From a virus, in IMG/VR virus record IMGVR_UViG_3300025154_000390, positions 1 to 23,462 of that record: a DNA stretch of 23,462 nt; one strand, given 5' to 3'. How positions within the stretch are numbered: position 1 is the stretch's first letter; each line of letters begins with the position of its first letter. Shown piece after piece: positions 12,170 to 20,667 of this stretch. A model generated the notes under the pieces. It worked only from the letters and a program-made list of their open reading frames with translations, ran no database searches and was not told the DNA's origin. The translations under genes were made by a program, and so were the position numbers.

Positions 12170-12625
12170 ATGAAGGCAAATTATATTCGGACAATCAAGA
12201 AGAAAATTTACAACTATGTGGCATCCAATTATAAAAAGATTGATAATGATAAATTTATACTCGGCGATATGAATTATACATATAAGTGCCACTATAATGC
12301 AGTACAGAAGATTAAAGAGGGCAAAGCTGTCAAAGTGTTTGCGTGTATCGCTATTGATAAAAACAACTCAACAGAAATAGCTATTCATTTTGTAAATCAG
12401 CTTGAAGATGGCACATACCAAGATAATACTTGGGGATGGCTTTATGGTTCCTATGACTATTATTTTATCAAGGAAGTTGACAAATCTGAACAGGATGATA
12501 TTTGGGAATTACTCAGTAGCATTAGAAAAAGCCTTGTGGAAAGTAATTCAAACAGGTTTTTATATAAACTACTAAGAATTAACAAAGATATAATTTGGAG
12601 GGTGATGCCCAATGCAAACACTTGA
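12170..12625 (+). CDS. Hypothetical phage protein
   Basis: 151 residues, ATG 12170 after AAGGAGGG. Alternating strands and helices are suggested: FILGDMNYTYKCHYNAVQKI, then VFACIAIDKNNSTEIAIHFV, then DNTWGWLYGSYDYYFIKEV. The central CHYNAV resembles proteins of this size in other Firmicutes phages, but I know no activity. Two histidines and a cysteine in the core could suggest an enzyme (inference). It overlaps the large terminase start by 14 bases. Confidence 0.65.
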   Translation: MKANYIRTIKKKIYNYVASNYKKIDNDKFILGDMNYTYKCHYNAVQKIKEGKAVKVFACIAIDKNNSTEIAIHFVNQLEDGTYQDNTWGWLYGSYDYYFIKEVDKSEQDDIWELLSSIRKSLVESNSNRFLYKLLRINKDIIWRVMPNANT

Positions 12626-14102
12626 CCCCAAAAAAGAACTTGAGATAAAAAAGAAGCTCAGGGAACTCAAGGAACGCAAGGTTAAACTTGAAACTGAAAT
12701 AATGCCCGAACTTGCCAAGACAGATTATGCCACCTATGTTGAATACGTTCATCAAGGAGCCTACCAACACGCGAAGCATACAAAGTTGATATGCAAGAAG
12801 CTACAGGCAGTAGAGGAAGGCAAGATTAAACGGTTGATGATATTCCTTCCCCCAGGGCATTCCAAATCGCAAACCTGCACAGAATCATTCCCGTCATACT
12901 GCATCGGGCGCAATCCCGAAAGAAGGATACTAGAGGCCTCATATGGTGACGACCTCGCGTGGGATTTTGGAGCAAAGAACAAAAAGAAAATAGAGGAATT
13001 TGGCAAGCAGCTTTTCAATATTGAAATAGCTGACGATATGCAAGCCAAAGGGTATTGGGGTATTAAAAATCACATAGGGTACATGTATTCTGGCGGTATA
13101 AGAACTGGAATAACTGGTAAGCGTGGCGAAATAATCATCATAGACGACCCTCACAAGAACAGGGAGGAAGCAGACAGCCAAGCTATAAGAGAACAAATAT
13201 GGAAGGAATTCACGGATACAATTGAATCCCGTGATGTTCAGAACACGGCAATTATACTCATAATGACCCGATGGCACGTTGACGATCTTGCAGGAAGGAT
13301 TCTTAAAAGGGACGGTACGGATAAATGGACGGTGATTAGCTTACCACTGGAAGCTGAAGCAAACGACCCATTAGGGCGGGCAATAGGCGAACCGTTGTGG
13401 CCTGAGAATTACAACAAGGAATGGATGCTTGCCAAAAAGAAAACCGCTCCTGAAAGAACATGGAACTCACTGTATCAGCAGAAGCCAACTATCGAAGGCG
13501 GCAACCTTTTCAAGAGCAATGAGTTCCGTTATTACAACGAACGTCCGGCAGACTTTGAAGAAGAGATCCATTCATGGGACTTTACTTTCAAAGATAAAGC
13601 TGATAATGACTTTGTTGTTGGCGGGGCGTGGGGAGTAAGAAACAATTGCTTGTACCTTCTTGACCGAGTAAAGGCAAGAATGGATTTCAGTGCTTCGCTT
13701 GAAGCGTTTGAGGGGCTTTGTAAGAAGTGGCCTAAAGCCGGAATTAAGCTGATTGAAGGTAAAGCAAATGGCCCCGCTATCATATCGGCATTAAAGTACA
13801 AAATAGGCGGTATTACCGAGGTTGAGCCAAAAGGTAGCAAATACGCAAGAGCAGAAGCAGTTACACCATTATTGAAAGCCCATAGGGTTTACTTACCTAG
13901 TGTAGACATTGCCCCATGGATAACGGACTACATACAGACGCTTGAAGGTTTTCCTAGTGCTGAGCATGACGATGATGTAGATATGACTTCACAGGTTCTT
14001 CAGAGATACCTTTACTTGCTGTACGAAGAGCCCAAAGAGGAAGATTCAATAGGCGAGGAAGAAGAGGAAGAGGACGAACAAGGAGGGACTTGGTTTGATT
14101 AA
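12612..14102 (+). CDS. terL: Terminase large subunit
   Basis: 496 residues, the DNA-packaging motor. The ATPase half has a Walker A-like PPGHSKSQT (80-88), a Walker B IIIIDDP (174-180) and the coupling motif TRWH (219-222). The nuclease half has acidic residues in SWDFTFK (321-327), IEGKANG (381-387) and HDDDVDM (452-458), the RNase H-like arrangement of TerL proteins. The C-terminal tail is very acidic (EEEEEEDEQGG). GGAGGGTGA upstream supports ATG 12612, inside the end of the previous gene. It cuts concatemeric DNA and drives it through the portal. Confidence 0.96.
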   Translation: MQTLDPKKELEIKKKLRELKERKVKLETEIMPELAKTDYATYVEYVHQGAYQHAKHTKLICKKLQAVEEGKIKRLMIFLPPGHSKSQTCTESFPSYCIGRNPERRILEASYGDDLAWDFGAKNKKKIEEFGKQLFNIEIADDMQAKGYWGIKNHIGYMYSGGIRTGITGKRGEIIIIDDPHKNREEADSQAIREQIWKEFTDTIESRDVQNTAIILIMTRWHVDDLAGRILKRDGTDKWTVISLPLEAEANDPLGRAIGEPLWPENYNKEWMLAKKKTAPERTWNSLYQQKPTIEGGNLFKSNEFRYYNERPADFEEEIHSWDFTFKDKADNDFVVGGAWGVRNNCLYLLDRVKARMDFSASLEAFEGLCKKWPKAGIKLIEGKANGPAIISALKYKIGGITEVEPKGSKYARAEAVTPLLKAHRVYLPSVDIAPWITDYIQTLEGFPSAEHDDDVDMTSQVLQRYLYLLYEEPKEEDSIGEEEEEEDEQGGTWFD

Positions 14103-14343
14103 CTTTTTAATCCAGACATTGATAACGATAGCGATATTAGCCGCCTTCTATGGCGGTTTTTTATTGGGCAGAAAAAAGAAGGAGTCTGATAAGGAAAACT
14201 TGGAGCGTTTTGAGGCTATCAAAGAAATCATTGACACTCAAAAGTTGCCTTATGAGGACTTGAAGGAATTTATTGAAAATCAATTTGACCAGTTTAAACC
14301 GAAGGAAACAGAAAACAGCAAGAAGCGGAATTTTTATGAGTGA
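14095..14343 (+). CDS. Single-pass membrane protein between terL and portal
   Basis: 82 residues starting at TTG 14095, seven bases after AGGAGGG (14081-14087), overlapping the end of terL. One hydrophobic segment (FLIQTLITIAILAAFYGGFLLG, residues 4-25) is followed by RKKK and a soluble charged tail. Orientation by the positive-inside rule puts the tail in the cytoplasm. The position is unusual for a lysis gene, though a holin-like role cannot be excluded. Function unknown. Confidence 0.72.
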   Translation: MINFLIQTLITIAILAAFYGGFLLGRKKKESDKENLERFEAIKEIIDTQKLPYEDLKEFIENQFDQFKPKETENSKKRNFYE

Positions 14344-14351
14344 GGTGCAGC

Positions 14352-16280
14352 ATGGACGAAGATAAAAAAGACGAAATAAAAGAAAATCCAAACACCGATG
14401 CGGAAAAGAAATTCGCTTTGACGATTGACGATTGGCAGACAAACGCAGAAGGCGGGAAACGCGCAGATATAGAGGATAAATGGTATGACGAGTATCTAGC
14501 TTTCAAGGGTGACCAGTGGGACACCTCCATAGCCCCTAGAAGCTCAGAGTCCAAATCGTATCGCCCTAATTCCGTAAACAATTATATCCTGCCGACTATC
14601 AAGAATATTCATGATTCGTTGACAACCTCGATGCCGGAGGGGGTTTTTGAAGGCAGAGAAGGGCAGGATGATGAAACGGCAGACAAACTGAATGACCTTG
14701 TACCGTTCATATTGGACAAGAACAAATACCGTAAGCAGTGGAAGGACACTGTTCTACAGGGCTTGAAATACGGTCCATTTATCGGCGCGGTATTATGGGA
14801 CTCTCAATGGATGGGCGGCTCGGGTCCGCATAGGTGGGTAGGCGATATAAGGATATTGAACCAAAAGAAAGACGAAATATTCTTCGATCCTGCCATAATC
14901 GACCTTGAAGAACGGCTTCAAGAATGTTCATATATCAACAGGAAATTCAGAAAGAAATTAAGTTACATAATTGACCGTTGGGATGAAACCGGAAAGGCGG
15001 TAACTGAGGATTGCGCAATCAGCAAGAATGAAACCGTCAATGAAGGATTAGACCCCGAACAGGCTTATGTTATCGAATGTTGGCATAAGGGCGTTCCTCG
15101 TTTCGTTCCTAAGTATTGGAAGGAAAGATTTTTAGAAAAGGCTGAGAAGAATCGAGCAAAAGGACTTACATATAAAGCCGAAGAGTACGAGGACAAAGCG
15201 AAAGGCACTTTCAAGGGCGTACACGTGGCATACAAGGCAGGGAACATTCTATTAGAGTATATTCCATATGTCTATGATGATGGGCTTTACCCGTTCGTTT
15301 ATAAGGTTCTATATGCTGATGAATTCAACCCTTATGGATTCGGTGAGATAAGAAACATTCTCAATCCGCAAATACTTCTGAATAGGGCAGACGAGATACA
15401 AATTGAAGCAATGGACTGTGAAGGACTTGGCGGATATTTCTATGACAAAGGTTCGATATCTGAAGCGCAGAAACGAGAGTATATCAAAAATGCTCACCGT
15501 GGCGGCGTGATGCAAGAGGTCAATAATGCCGGTGGTATGAAAAAGAGGGAAGGCACTCAAACCCCTCAAAGCCTATTACTGTTTTTGGACAAAAAGAAAA
15601 CAGTAATTGACACTGTATCCCAAAACACCGCCATAGCCCAGGGTGTTTCTCCCGGTGCGAATGTTCCGTATTCCTCTATAGCGGAACTTGGCGCAAGGTC
15701 AGACGTTCGCAACAAAGGCAAAATTGAGATTCTTGAAGATTTCTTGGATGAAATGTTTCAGCTTGTCATAAACCGCATTGCTCAATTTTATGACGATGAA
15801 CGGGAATACAGGATAAGAGGCAACAAATCCAGTGCAATCAAAACTCTTGTGTATGATGCAATCGAACAGATTACAAAAATGCAGGATCAGCAACAACAGC
15901 TTGAAGCAATGGCACAGATTGTATCTACCATTCAGACTATGCAGACAGATGAAACGATGAAGTTTGGGACATTCCAGAATTCAGAGATGGTGCGGGAACA
16001 CACTCGGAAGGAAGGAAAGGAAGAATACATTCCTGAGTTTGATATTAAGGTGAAGGTAGTTGATGAACGCCCGACCTCAAGAAAATATTATGAACAATTG
16101 GCAATGTCATTGTTCGGTAAGGGAATGGGGCCTAAAGCGTTCTGGAAGACCATAGAGGACGGCAAACTTCCACCTGTGGATGAAATACTACAAGAGTTAC
16201 AGGAAATGCAGACACAACAAGCACAAACAGAACTCGGCAGTGATGCAATAAAGAATGTACAGCAAGCCCCTCCAATGTAG
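14352..16280 (+). CDS. Portal protein
   Basis: 642 residues directly after terL and before the scaffold, the portal position. Early segments WYDEYLAFKGDQWD and RPNSVNNYILPTIKNIHDSL, then LQGLKYGPFIGAVLWD, are typical of large portal proteins, nearer the P22-like size class than the smaller HK97-like portals. A Gln-rich helical C-terminal part follows (MQDQQQQLEAMAQIV). ATG 14352 is chosen because GAGG lies six bases upstream; GTG 14340 is in frame but lacks a site. It forms the dodecameric DNA channel at one capsid vertex. The final codons form part of a terminator. Confidence 0.85.
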   Translation: MDEDKKDEIKENPNTDAEKKFALTIDDWQTNAEGGKRADIEDKWYDEYLAFKGDQWDTSIAPRSSESKSYRPNSVNNYILPTIKNIHDSLTTSMPEGVFEGREGQDDETADKLNDLVPFILDKNKYRKQWKDTVLQGLKYGPFIGAVLWDSQWMGGSGPHRWVGDIRILNQKKDEIFFDPAIIDLEERLQECSYINRKFRKKLSYIIDRWDETGKAVTEDCAISKNETVNEGLDPEQAYVIECWHKGVPRFVPKYWKERFLEKAEKNRAKGLTYKAEEYEDKAKGTFKGVHVAYKAGNILLEYIPYVYDDGLYPFVYKVLYADEFNPYGFGEIRNILNPQILLNRADEIQIEAMDCEGLGGYFYDKGSISEAQKREYIKNAHRGGVMQEVNNAGGMKKREGTQTPQSLLLFLDKKKTVIDTVSQNTAIAQGVSPGANVPYSSIAELGARSDVRNKGKIEILEDFLDEMFQLVINRIAQFYDDEREYRIRGNKSSAIKTLVYDAIEQITKMQDQQQQLEAMAQIVSTIQTMQTDETMKFGTFQNSEMVREHTRKEGKEEYIPEFDIKVKVVDERPTSRKYYEQLAMSLFGKGMGPKAFWKTIEDGKLPPVDEILQELQEMQTQQAQTELGSDAIKNVQQAPPM

Positions 16281-16290
16281 GGGCTTTTTC
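16265..16290 (+). terminator. Terminator overlapping the portal stop codon
   Basis: AGCCCCT (16265-16271) pairs with AGGGGCT (16279-16285) around a 7-nt loop, followed by TTTTT. The ascending arm lies in the last portal codons and the stop TAG falls at 16278-16280. It could lower read-through from terminase and portal into the capsid genes, or define an mRNA end. Confidence 0.85.
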
Positions 16291-16344
16291 ATGCAATCAT
16301 TCGCCCTAAAAAGCGTTTGAAATAAAAATACAAGGAGCTTAACC

Positions 16345-17118
16345 ATGTCAGAATTTGAAAACAGTGGGACACCAACACTGGACGAAATTGACGAAATTGA
16401 ACTTGACGAAACGCTGGAGGACACAAACGAAAGCGAAGTTGAGGACGAAGAACTTGACCTCGAAGTAGACTTTTTGGGGAAACCAACCAAATTAAAAAAA
16501 TCAGAGGCCAAAACAGCTATTCAGAAAGGTTTGAACTATGACCATGTTTTAGAGAAATCAAAGAATATGGAAGCAGAACTAACCAAACTGAAAGCACAGA
16601 TTCAGCAGCAGGGCATTGAACAGCAGAAAAATGAGCTTAAGCAAAAGTTAACCGATGAAGGTTACGATGCTGATGCCATTACTCAAGCAATCGACAATCA
16701 CCCTGCGATCAAAGCAGCAGAGAAGCTTCTCTCAGAATATACACGGCAAATTGAAGTTGAAAAGCAGAAAGAATCAATCAAGAATGAAAGATTTTATAAA
16801 GCCGTTGAAAAGGATGTTGACGAGCTTATGAAATCAAATTCAAACATTGATGCTAAAACCGCTTATCGCTTTATTGTCGGTGGACAGGTTGACAGGCTCC
16901 TTGAAGAAGAGAAGAAATCTACCGCAAAAGAGACCTTGGCAGAAATACAGGACAAACAGAAGCGAGGTTCACCGTTGGTAAGCGATTCTTCAATTGCTGA
17001 AACGGTTGACCCTGCAAGGATATTGGATAAGGAAGGGCTTGCACTGAGCCAAGCTTTTGGGAATGACCCCAAAAAGATAGCTCAATACGTAAAGACCCAA
17101 ACGAAGAATAGGAGATGA
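16345..17118 (+). CDS. Capsid scaffolding protein
   Basis: 257 residues. The N-terminal part is extremely acidic (DEIDEIELDETLEDTNE). A long Gln/Lys/Glu-rich coiled coil follows (residues 70-160), and the C terminus is basic (KTQTKNRR), the usual plan of phage scaffolds that bind coat protein through a basic end. It lies between portal and capsid genes. AAGGAG precedes ATG 16345. It guides procapsid assembly and leaves before or during packaging. Confidence 0.82.
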   Translation: MSEFENSGTPTLDEIDEIELDETLEDTNESEVEDEELDLEVDFLGKPTKLKKSEAKTAIQKGLNYDHVLEKSKNMEAELTKLKAQIQQQGIEQQKNELKQKLTDEGYDADAITQAIDNHPAIKAAEKLLSEYTRQIEVEKQKESIKNERFYKAVEKDVDELMKSNSNIDAKTAYRFIVGGQVDRLLEEEKKSTAKETLAEIQDKQKRGSPLVSDSSIAETVDPARILDKEGLALSQAFGNDPKKIAQYVKTQTKNRR

Positions 17119-17126
17119 TTTTAATG
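17106..17126 (+). promoter_or_regulatory. Translation start region repeated before two capsid genes (copy 1)
   Basis: GAATAGGAGATGATTT (17106-17121) recurs exactly at 17801-17816. In both places it supplies AGGAG for the next ATG. Here it also encodes the last residues and stop of the scaffold protein. An exact 16-bp match suggests a duplicated initiation region or selection for equal expression. Confidence 0.6.
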
Positions 17127-17780
17127 TCGGGATTTAGATGGGCTGGCGACCTTAACGGTCAGAAAAACGCATTAGTTAGGGATTTTTACATTCCTACAGC
17201 AACAGCAATAGAAAAAGGTGAGCCTATAAACTTTACACAGGGAACTGGCGTAATTGTACTGGCGGCGCCAACGGACTTTGACGACCCTATAGATGGCGTT
17301 GCAACAGTGGCACATGCCGCGAATAGTGGAACTTCAATTGAGGTTTCATATTCACCCACTGCAATTTATAAGTACAGGGCATCAAAAGCCTACACTTTGA
17401 CAGGCGGAAGCACAACGACCGCAGTTGATTCCAGCATAGTTCCTCAGACTGACGACTTCTGGATTGGTGGAGCGATTCAGATTGTATCTTGTGCAGCTGA
17501 CAGCTCTCTTAACGGCAGAATTGTCAGGATAAGCGATTCCACCGGGGCGACCGGTACGCTCACACTTGCTGAAACTTTGCCTGCAGCTTTAGCGGCAAAC
17601 GATACAATTTACCTTTGCCCCGGCTACATGGCAGAAAGGTATCTTGGGTACGACCTCGACAGTGATGCAATGAACCCGGACTATGATGCAATCGGCGGAA
17701 ATGTACTGAGGATTCTCTACTCCAACCCCGACACAATGGAAACTTGGTTCACATTTGAAAGACACTTGACAGTTTCTTAA
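17124..17780 (+). CDS. Capsid-associated (decoration-type) structural protein
   Basis: 218 residues. ATG 17124 is ten bases after AGGAG; ATG 17115 is too close to it. The first part (to about 80) resembles small head-decoration proteins: DFYIPTATAIEKGEPINF, then DGVATVAHAANSGTSIEV. A second beta-rich domain (about 88-166) contains DDFWIGGAIQIVS...LNGRIVRIS...TLTLAE, a layout that recurs in the head-tail adaptor downstream. It lies between scaffold and major capsid protein, the decoration or stabiliser position. Function inferred from position and fold. Confidence 0.65.
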   Translation: MSGFRWAGDLNGQKNALVRDFYIPTATAIEKGEPINFTQGTGVIVLAAPTDFDDPIDGVATVAHAANSGTSIEVSYSPTAIYKYRASKAYTLTGGSTTTAVDSSIVPQTDDFWIGGAIQIVSCAADSSLNGRIVRISDSTGATGTLTLAETLPAALAANDTIYLCPGYMAERYLGYDLDSDAMNPDYDAIGGNVLRILYSNPDTMETWFTFERHLTVS

Positions 17781-17800
17781 CCTTTTTAATACTTAACTAT

Positions 17801-17822
17801 GAATAGGAGATGATTTATAATG
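17801..17822 (+). promoter_or_regulatory. Translation start region repeated before two capsid genes (copy 2)
   Basis: This second copy of GAATAGGAGATGATTT (17801-17816) lies in the gap before the major capsid gene and provides its ribosome site. Unlike copy 1 it is not within coding sequence, so it may be the original. Confidence 0.6.
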
Positions 17823-18731
17823 GCATTGACAGAAGCTCAATTTATTGCTCTTGAGGGCAATATCAGAGAGGTATGGGATGCATACTTCAAAAACCCAAAC
17901 AACAAAGATTTCATATCTGATCTATACAACGTAATCACTAGGAAAACTGCACAATTCACCGACTACACCCTTGGCGCACCCGGTAGAATGCACAAATGGA
18001 ATGGCTCAGTACAGTACGATTCCATTGAAACAGGTTACACAAAACAGTACAAACCGGAAAAGTTTGACACTGGTATACAGGTTGAAAGAGACTTGTACGA
18101 GGATGGCGAATATGAAGCCATAAAGACGAGGGTAAACAACATAGTCCAGGGCGTACAAACTACCCTGCTCTATGACGGTGTTGCACCTTTCAACGGCGCA
18201 TTTTCAACAGCTACCCTTGGCCCTGACAGCGCAGCTTTATGTTCCGCGACACATCACCTTGTACCTGGTGACACTGCTCAAAGCAATACATTCACGCTCT
18301 CGCTTGATTATGACAACCTGGAAACTATTCTTAACGCAATGGAAAATTGGGTTAATGATAGAGGCGATAAGATGCTGATTAACGGGAACATGATAATTGC
18401 CGGGCAGTATTGGAGAAAAACTTGTAAACAGTTGTTTGGATCTGATAAAGAAGCGTATACCGCTGACAATCAGGATAACGCATACAAAGATTTCTCTTAC
18501 ATGATTCACCCTTTAATTGATGGCAAAAAGTTTTTTGTTGTCAACAAGGAAATTATGAAGGGCGGTTCCGGCTTGAATTGGTTCATGAGAAAAGACCCTC
18601 GCAATCTTGAAAGAGATGGCGACATAGCTAAAGGTGATTTCAACACAGAAATGTTGTCATGGAAAGCAGTTGGCAGATGGGTTAAGGGATGGACAAATTG
18701 GCATTGGGTGGCGGGTAGCAACCCTGCATAG
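17820..18731 (+). CDS. Major capsid protein (HK97-fold, Mu gpT-like)
   Basis: 303 residues. It starts MALTEAQFIALEGNIREVW, has a strand-rich N-arm, then IQVERDLYEDGEYEAIK and the ALCSATHHLVPGD loop, followed by the helical YDNLETILNAMENWVNDRG segment. This order recalls Mu gpT-type major head proteins. Its place after scaffold, strong start region and flanking terminators fit the most abundant virion protein. It forms the icosahedral shell. A dedicated protease is not visible, consistent with an uncleaved coat plus separate scaffold. Confidence 0.85.
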   Translation: MALTEAQFIALEGNIREVWDAYFKNPNNKDFISDLYNVITRKTAQFTDYTLGAPGRMHKWNGSVQYDSIETGYTKQYKPEKFDTGIQVERDLYEDGEYEAIKTRVNNIVQGVQTTLLYDGVAPFNGAFSTATLGPDSAALCSATHHLVPGDTAQSNTFTLSLDYDNLETILNAMENWVNDRGDKMLINGNMIIAGQYWRKTCKQLFGSDKEAYTADNQDNAYKDFSYMIHPLIDGKKFFVVNKEIMKGGSGLNWFMRKDPRNLERDGDIAKGDFNTEMLSWKAVGRWVKGWTNWHWVAGSNPA

Positions 18732-18739
18732 TAGCTTAT

Positions 18740-18775
18740 GGGCGGGTGACTCACTATATCCCGCCCTTTTCTCTT
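18740..18775 (+). terminator. Terminator after the major capsid gene
   Basis: GGGCGGG (18740-18746) pairs perfectly with CCCGCCC (18760-18766) around a 13-nt loop, followed by TTTTCTCTT. It probably ends part of the capsid transcripts, leaving less mRNA for the downstream structural genes. Confidence 0.85.
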
Positions 18776-18794
18776 GAAAGGAGAGTGAATTTTA

Positions 18795-19340
18795 ATGAGT
18801 AAATTAGCAAGGTTTGGAAGGTTTTTTGGCTACAAGCAATCACATTTTGGGTCAGATACATACGGGCACGATGTCAAGGCGTTTGGCGACACCACAGACA
18901 AATATTTTATGTGGGATGCATCTGCTAACGCTTTTATATTAGCTGGTGACCTTGAGGTATCAGAACAGTTCGTAAAAGGTTCAAGGTTTCAAGTAACATA
19001 CCCACAAGTTGCGGCGGCAGATGTTGCTAAAACATTCTTCATCGCTCCGGCGGCTTGCAAAATTGTTTCAGCATATGAAAGGCATGTAACCGTGGCAGGA
19101 CAGGCTGGAACGCTGACAATAGAAAAGTTAACAACCGGTGAGGCTCCCGGCGCAGGTGACGTTATTTTAGCAGCGGCGTTTGACTTGACAAGCACAGCCA
19201 ACACGCCGGTATCAAAAGCAGGGGTAACAACCGCAGCAGGTTCATTAGTTGCTGGCGATGCACTTTGCCTTAAGGTTGCATCTGGAGCGGCAACGTCATA
19301 TGCACTTGGCACAATAACGGTAGAAATGGAATGGCTATAA
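18795..19340 (+). CDS. Beta-rich structural protein after the capsid gene
   Basis: 181 residues from ATG 18795, behind AAAGGAGAG. A short basic start (MSKLARFGRFFGYKQSH) leads to an Ala/Thr/Val/Gly-rich, beta-strand-rich body with no Cys-pair motif: GDVILAAAFDLT, AGSLVAGDALCLKV, then TITVEMEWL at the end. This type often follows the coat gene and is taken as a decoration or head-surface protein. The function is inferred from position. Confidence 0.6.
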   Translation: MSKLARFGRFFGYKQSHFGSDTYGHDVKAFGDTTDKYFMWDASANAFILAGDLEVSEQFVKGSRFQVTYPQVAAADVAKTFFIAPAACKIVSAYERHVTVAGQAGTLTIEKLTTGEAPGAGDVILAAAFDLTSTANTPVSKAGVTTAAGSLVAGDALCLKVASGAATSYALGTITVEMEWL

Positions 19341-19374
19341 TGGGGCTTTTTAGCCCCTTCCCTATGGAGGTAAT

Positions 19375-19635
19375 ATGGATATTTTAGAATATGCAAAACA
19401 GCACCCGCCAATTGAATTAACGGATATGCTTCTTTTGGCAATCTATGAGAAGTTAGAAGAGATAAGCAAACCAAAGGAAATTAAACTCGAAAACAGCGTT
19501 CAAGAATACAAGCCTAATTATGAAAATATGTCCAGACCAGAACTGGTAAAGCTTGCAAAAGAACTAGGGATACAAGGCAAACTGGTAACTTTTAGTACGG
19601 AAGATTTGAAAAATAAAATAAAAGAGGGTGTATAA
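19375..19635 (+). CDS. Small protein with SAP/Rho-N-like C-terminal motif
   Basis: 86 residues from ATG 19375, behind GGAGG (19366-19370). The N-terminal half is a helix (LTDMLLLAIYEKLEEISK). The C-terminal half reads MSRPELVKLAKELGIQGKLV then a helix; this S-x3-L-x2-LAKELG-I pattern is shared by SAP and Rho-N-like helix-extended-helix motifs found in phage virion proteins. It might bind DNA or another virion subunit. Similarity is modest. Confidence 0.6.
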   Translation: MDILEYAKQHPPIELTDMLLLAIYEKLEEISKPKEIKLENSVQEYKPNYENMSRPELVKLAKELGIQGKLVTFSTEDLKNKIKEGV

Positions 19636-19636
19636 A

Positions 19637-19954
19637 ATGTTTGTACGGCTTGACCATTCAGAATCAGCCCCAATCGCAGCGCCTGTTACGGTCGATACTA
19701 CCGTTGGTGGAATTGTGATTGCCAAAACTAATGCCAACAGGCTCAGCATTACCTTGCAGAATGTAGGCATAGAGCCTTGCATAATCCGTTTAGGCGGAGA
19801 TCCGTCTGCAACGGCATATAACCTCATACTCGGCGTGGATTCAGCTGCAAGAGCAGGAAACGGAGGAAGCGTAACCATAAGGGATTACTACGGTGCGATT
19901 AAGGGATTAACCGAAGCCAACTCGACCGTGATCGCTGTTATGGAGGTAGTTTAA
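19637..19954 (+). CDS. Small beta-sandwich structural protein
   Basis: 105 residues from ATG 19637, after GAGGG; GTG 19628 is in frame but closer to the site. The sequence is nearly all beta strand: GGIVIAKTNANRLSITLQNV, then EPCIIRLGGDPSA, then a GSVTIRDYYGAIKGL strand pair. Such proteins of about 100 residues are common among phage head and neck components. The last base is shared with the next start. Role unknown. Confidence 0.62.
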   Translation: MFVRLDHSESAPIAAPVTVDTTVGGIVIAKTNANRLSITLQNVGIEPCIIRLGGDPSATAYNLILGVDSAARAGNGGSVTIRDYYGAIKGLTEANSTVIAVMEVV

Positions 19955-20667
19955 TGGAAACGGCATTGAATAGAGGAATAGGGGACATTAACGCAACCTT
20001 GGCATCAATTACGAACCAAGTAGCGGCATTAAACACACAAACGCTTACAACCGATTTTTTGGACAATACTTATTTTATAATTTCTGCGGCAATAAACGGT
20101 GGAGCAATGGGAACAGCAATTTCGGAAGTAAAACACCCTGGTGTGTTTCAAATTGCATCATCTGCATCAGCTAATTCAGGCGCACGTGCGATAACACACT
20201 CAAATAGTATACGTTTAAGCGGTGGTGAAAAAACTACAATTATTTTTAAAACTCCTGCCAATTTAACAGGTGTTACAGCCGTTATGGGATTTTGTGACAC
20301 TTTAGATGCAATAGCATGGGCAGATTGCGCTTGTATTAAAATTAACGGGACTACATTAACAGGTGAAACAGAAAGTAATAACGCTGGTTCAACAACCGGG
20401 ACATCATACACTGTTGCGGTGGATACTTGGTACAGAGTGGTTATTGAAGTAAACGCGGATGCAACAAGTGTATCGTTTAAGTTATATGCTGATGATAGCG
20501 ATACTTTACTTTGGAGCAACACGCTTACGACGAATATACCGACAGCAGCAGGGAGAGAGTTACATTATGTTATAACCGCAATTATGGCTTCTCCAACAGG
20601 CACTACTGTATTGTTATTAATAGATTACCTTAACATTCAATTCACAAATTCGAGGAGGGTGGTCTAA
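19954..20667 (+). CDS. Lectin-like jelly-roll virion protein
   Basis: 237 residues, behind GGAGG and overlapping the preceding stop by one base. A short N-terminal helix (METALNRGIGDINATLASIT) likely trimerises or attaches. The remainder (about 45-230) has the strand pattern of concanavalin A-like jelly rolls: EKTTIIFKTP, TAVMGFCDTL, a YTVAVDTWYRVVIEV strand, VSFKLYADDSDTLLWS and HYVITAIMAS. The W-Y-R-V-x-I-E and F-K-L-Y-x-D pairs are typical of such sugar-binding folds in phages. It may decorate the head or neck and bind glycans (inference). No catalytic motif is seen. Confidence 0.62.
   Translation: METALNRGIGDINATLASITNQVAALNTQTLTTDFLDNTYFIISAAINGGAMGTAISEVKHPGVFQIASSASANSGARAITHSNSIRLSGGEKTTIIFKTPANLTGVTAVMGFCDTLDAIAWADCACIKINGTTLTGETESNNAGSTTGTSYTVAVDTWYRVVIEVNADATSVSFKLYADDSDTLLWSNTLTTNIPTAAGRELHYVITAIMASPTGTTVLLLIDYLNIQFTNSRRVV

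Noticed and set aside
19342-19357. GGGGCT/AGCCCC hairpin as a terminator
   Set aside because: The T run lies in the loop and no T tract follows; it may only be an inverted repeat near the next ribosome site.
18989-19474. 161-codon reverse-strand frame
   Set aside because: It mirrors the Ala/Thr-rich codons of the structural gene on the forward strand; no start signals.
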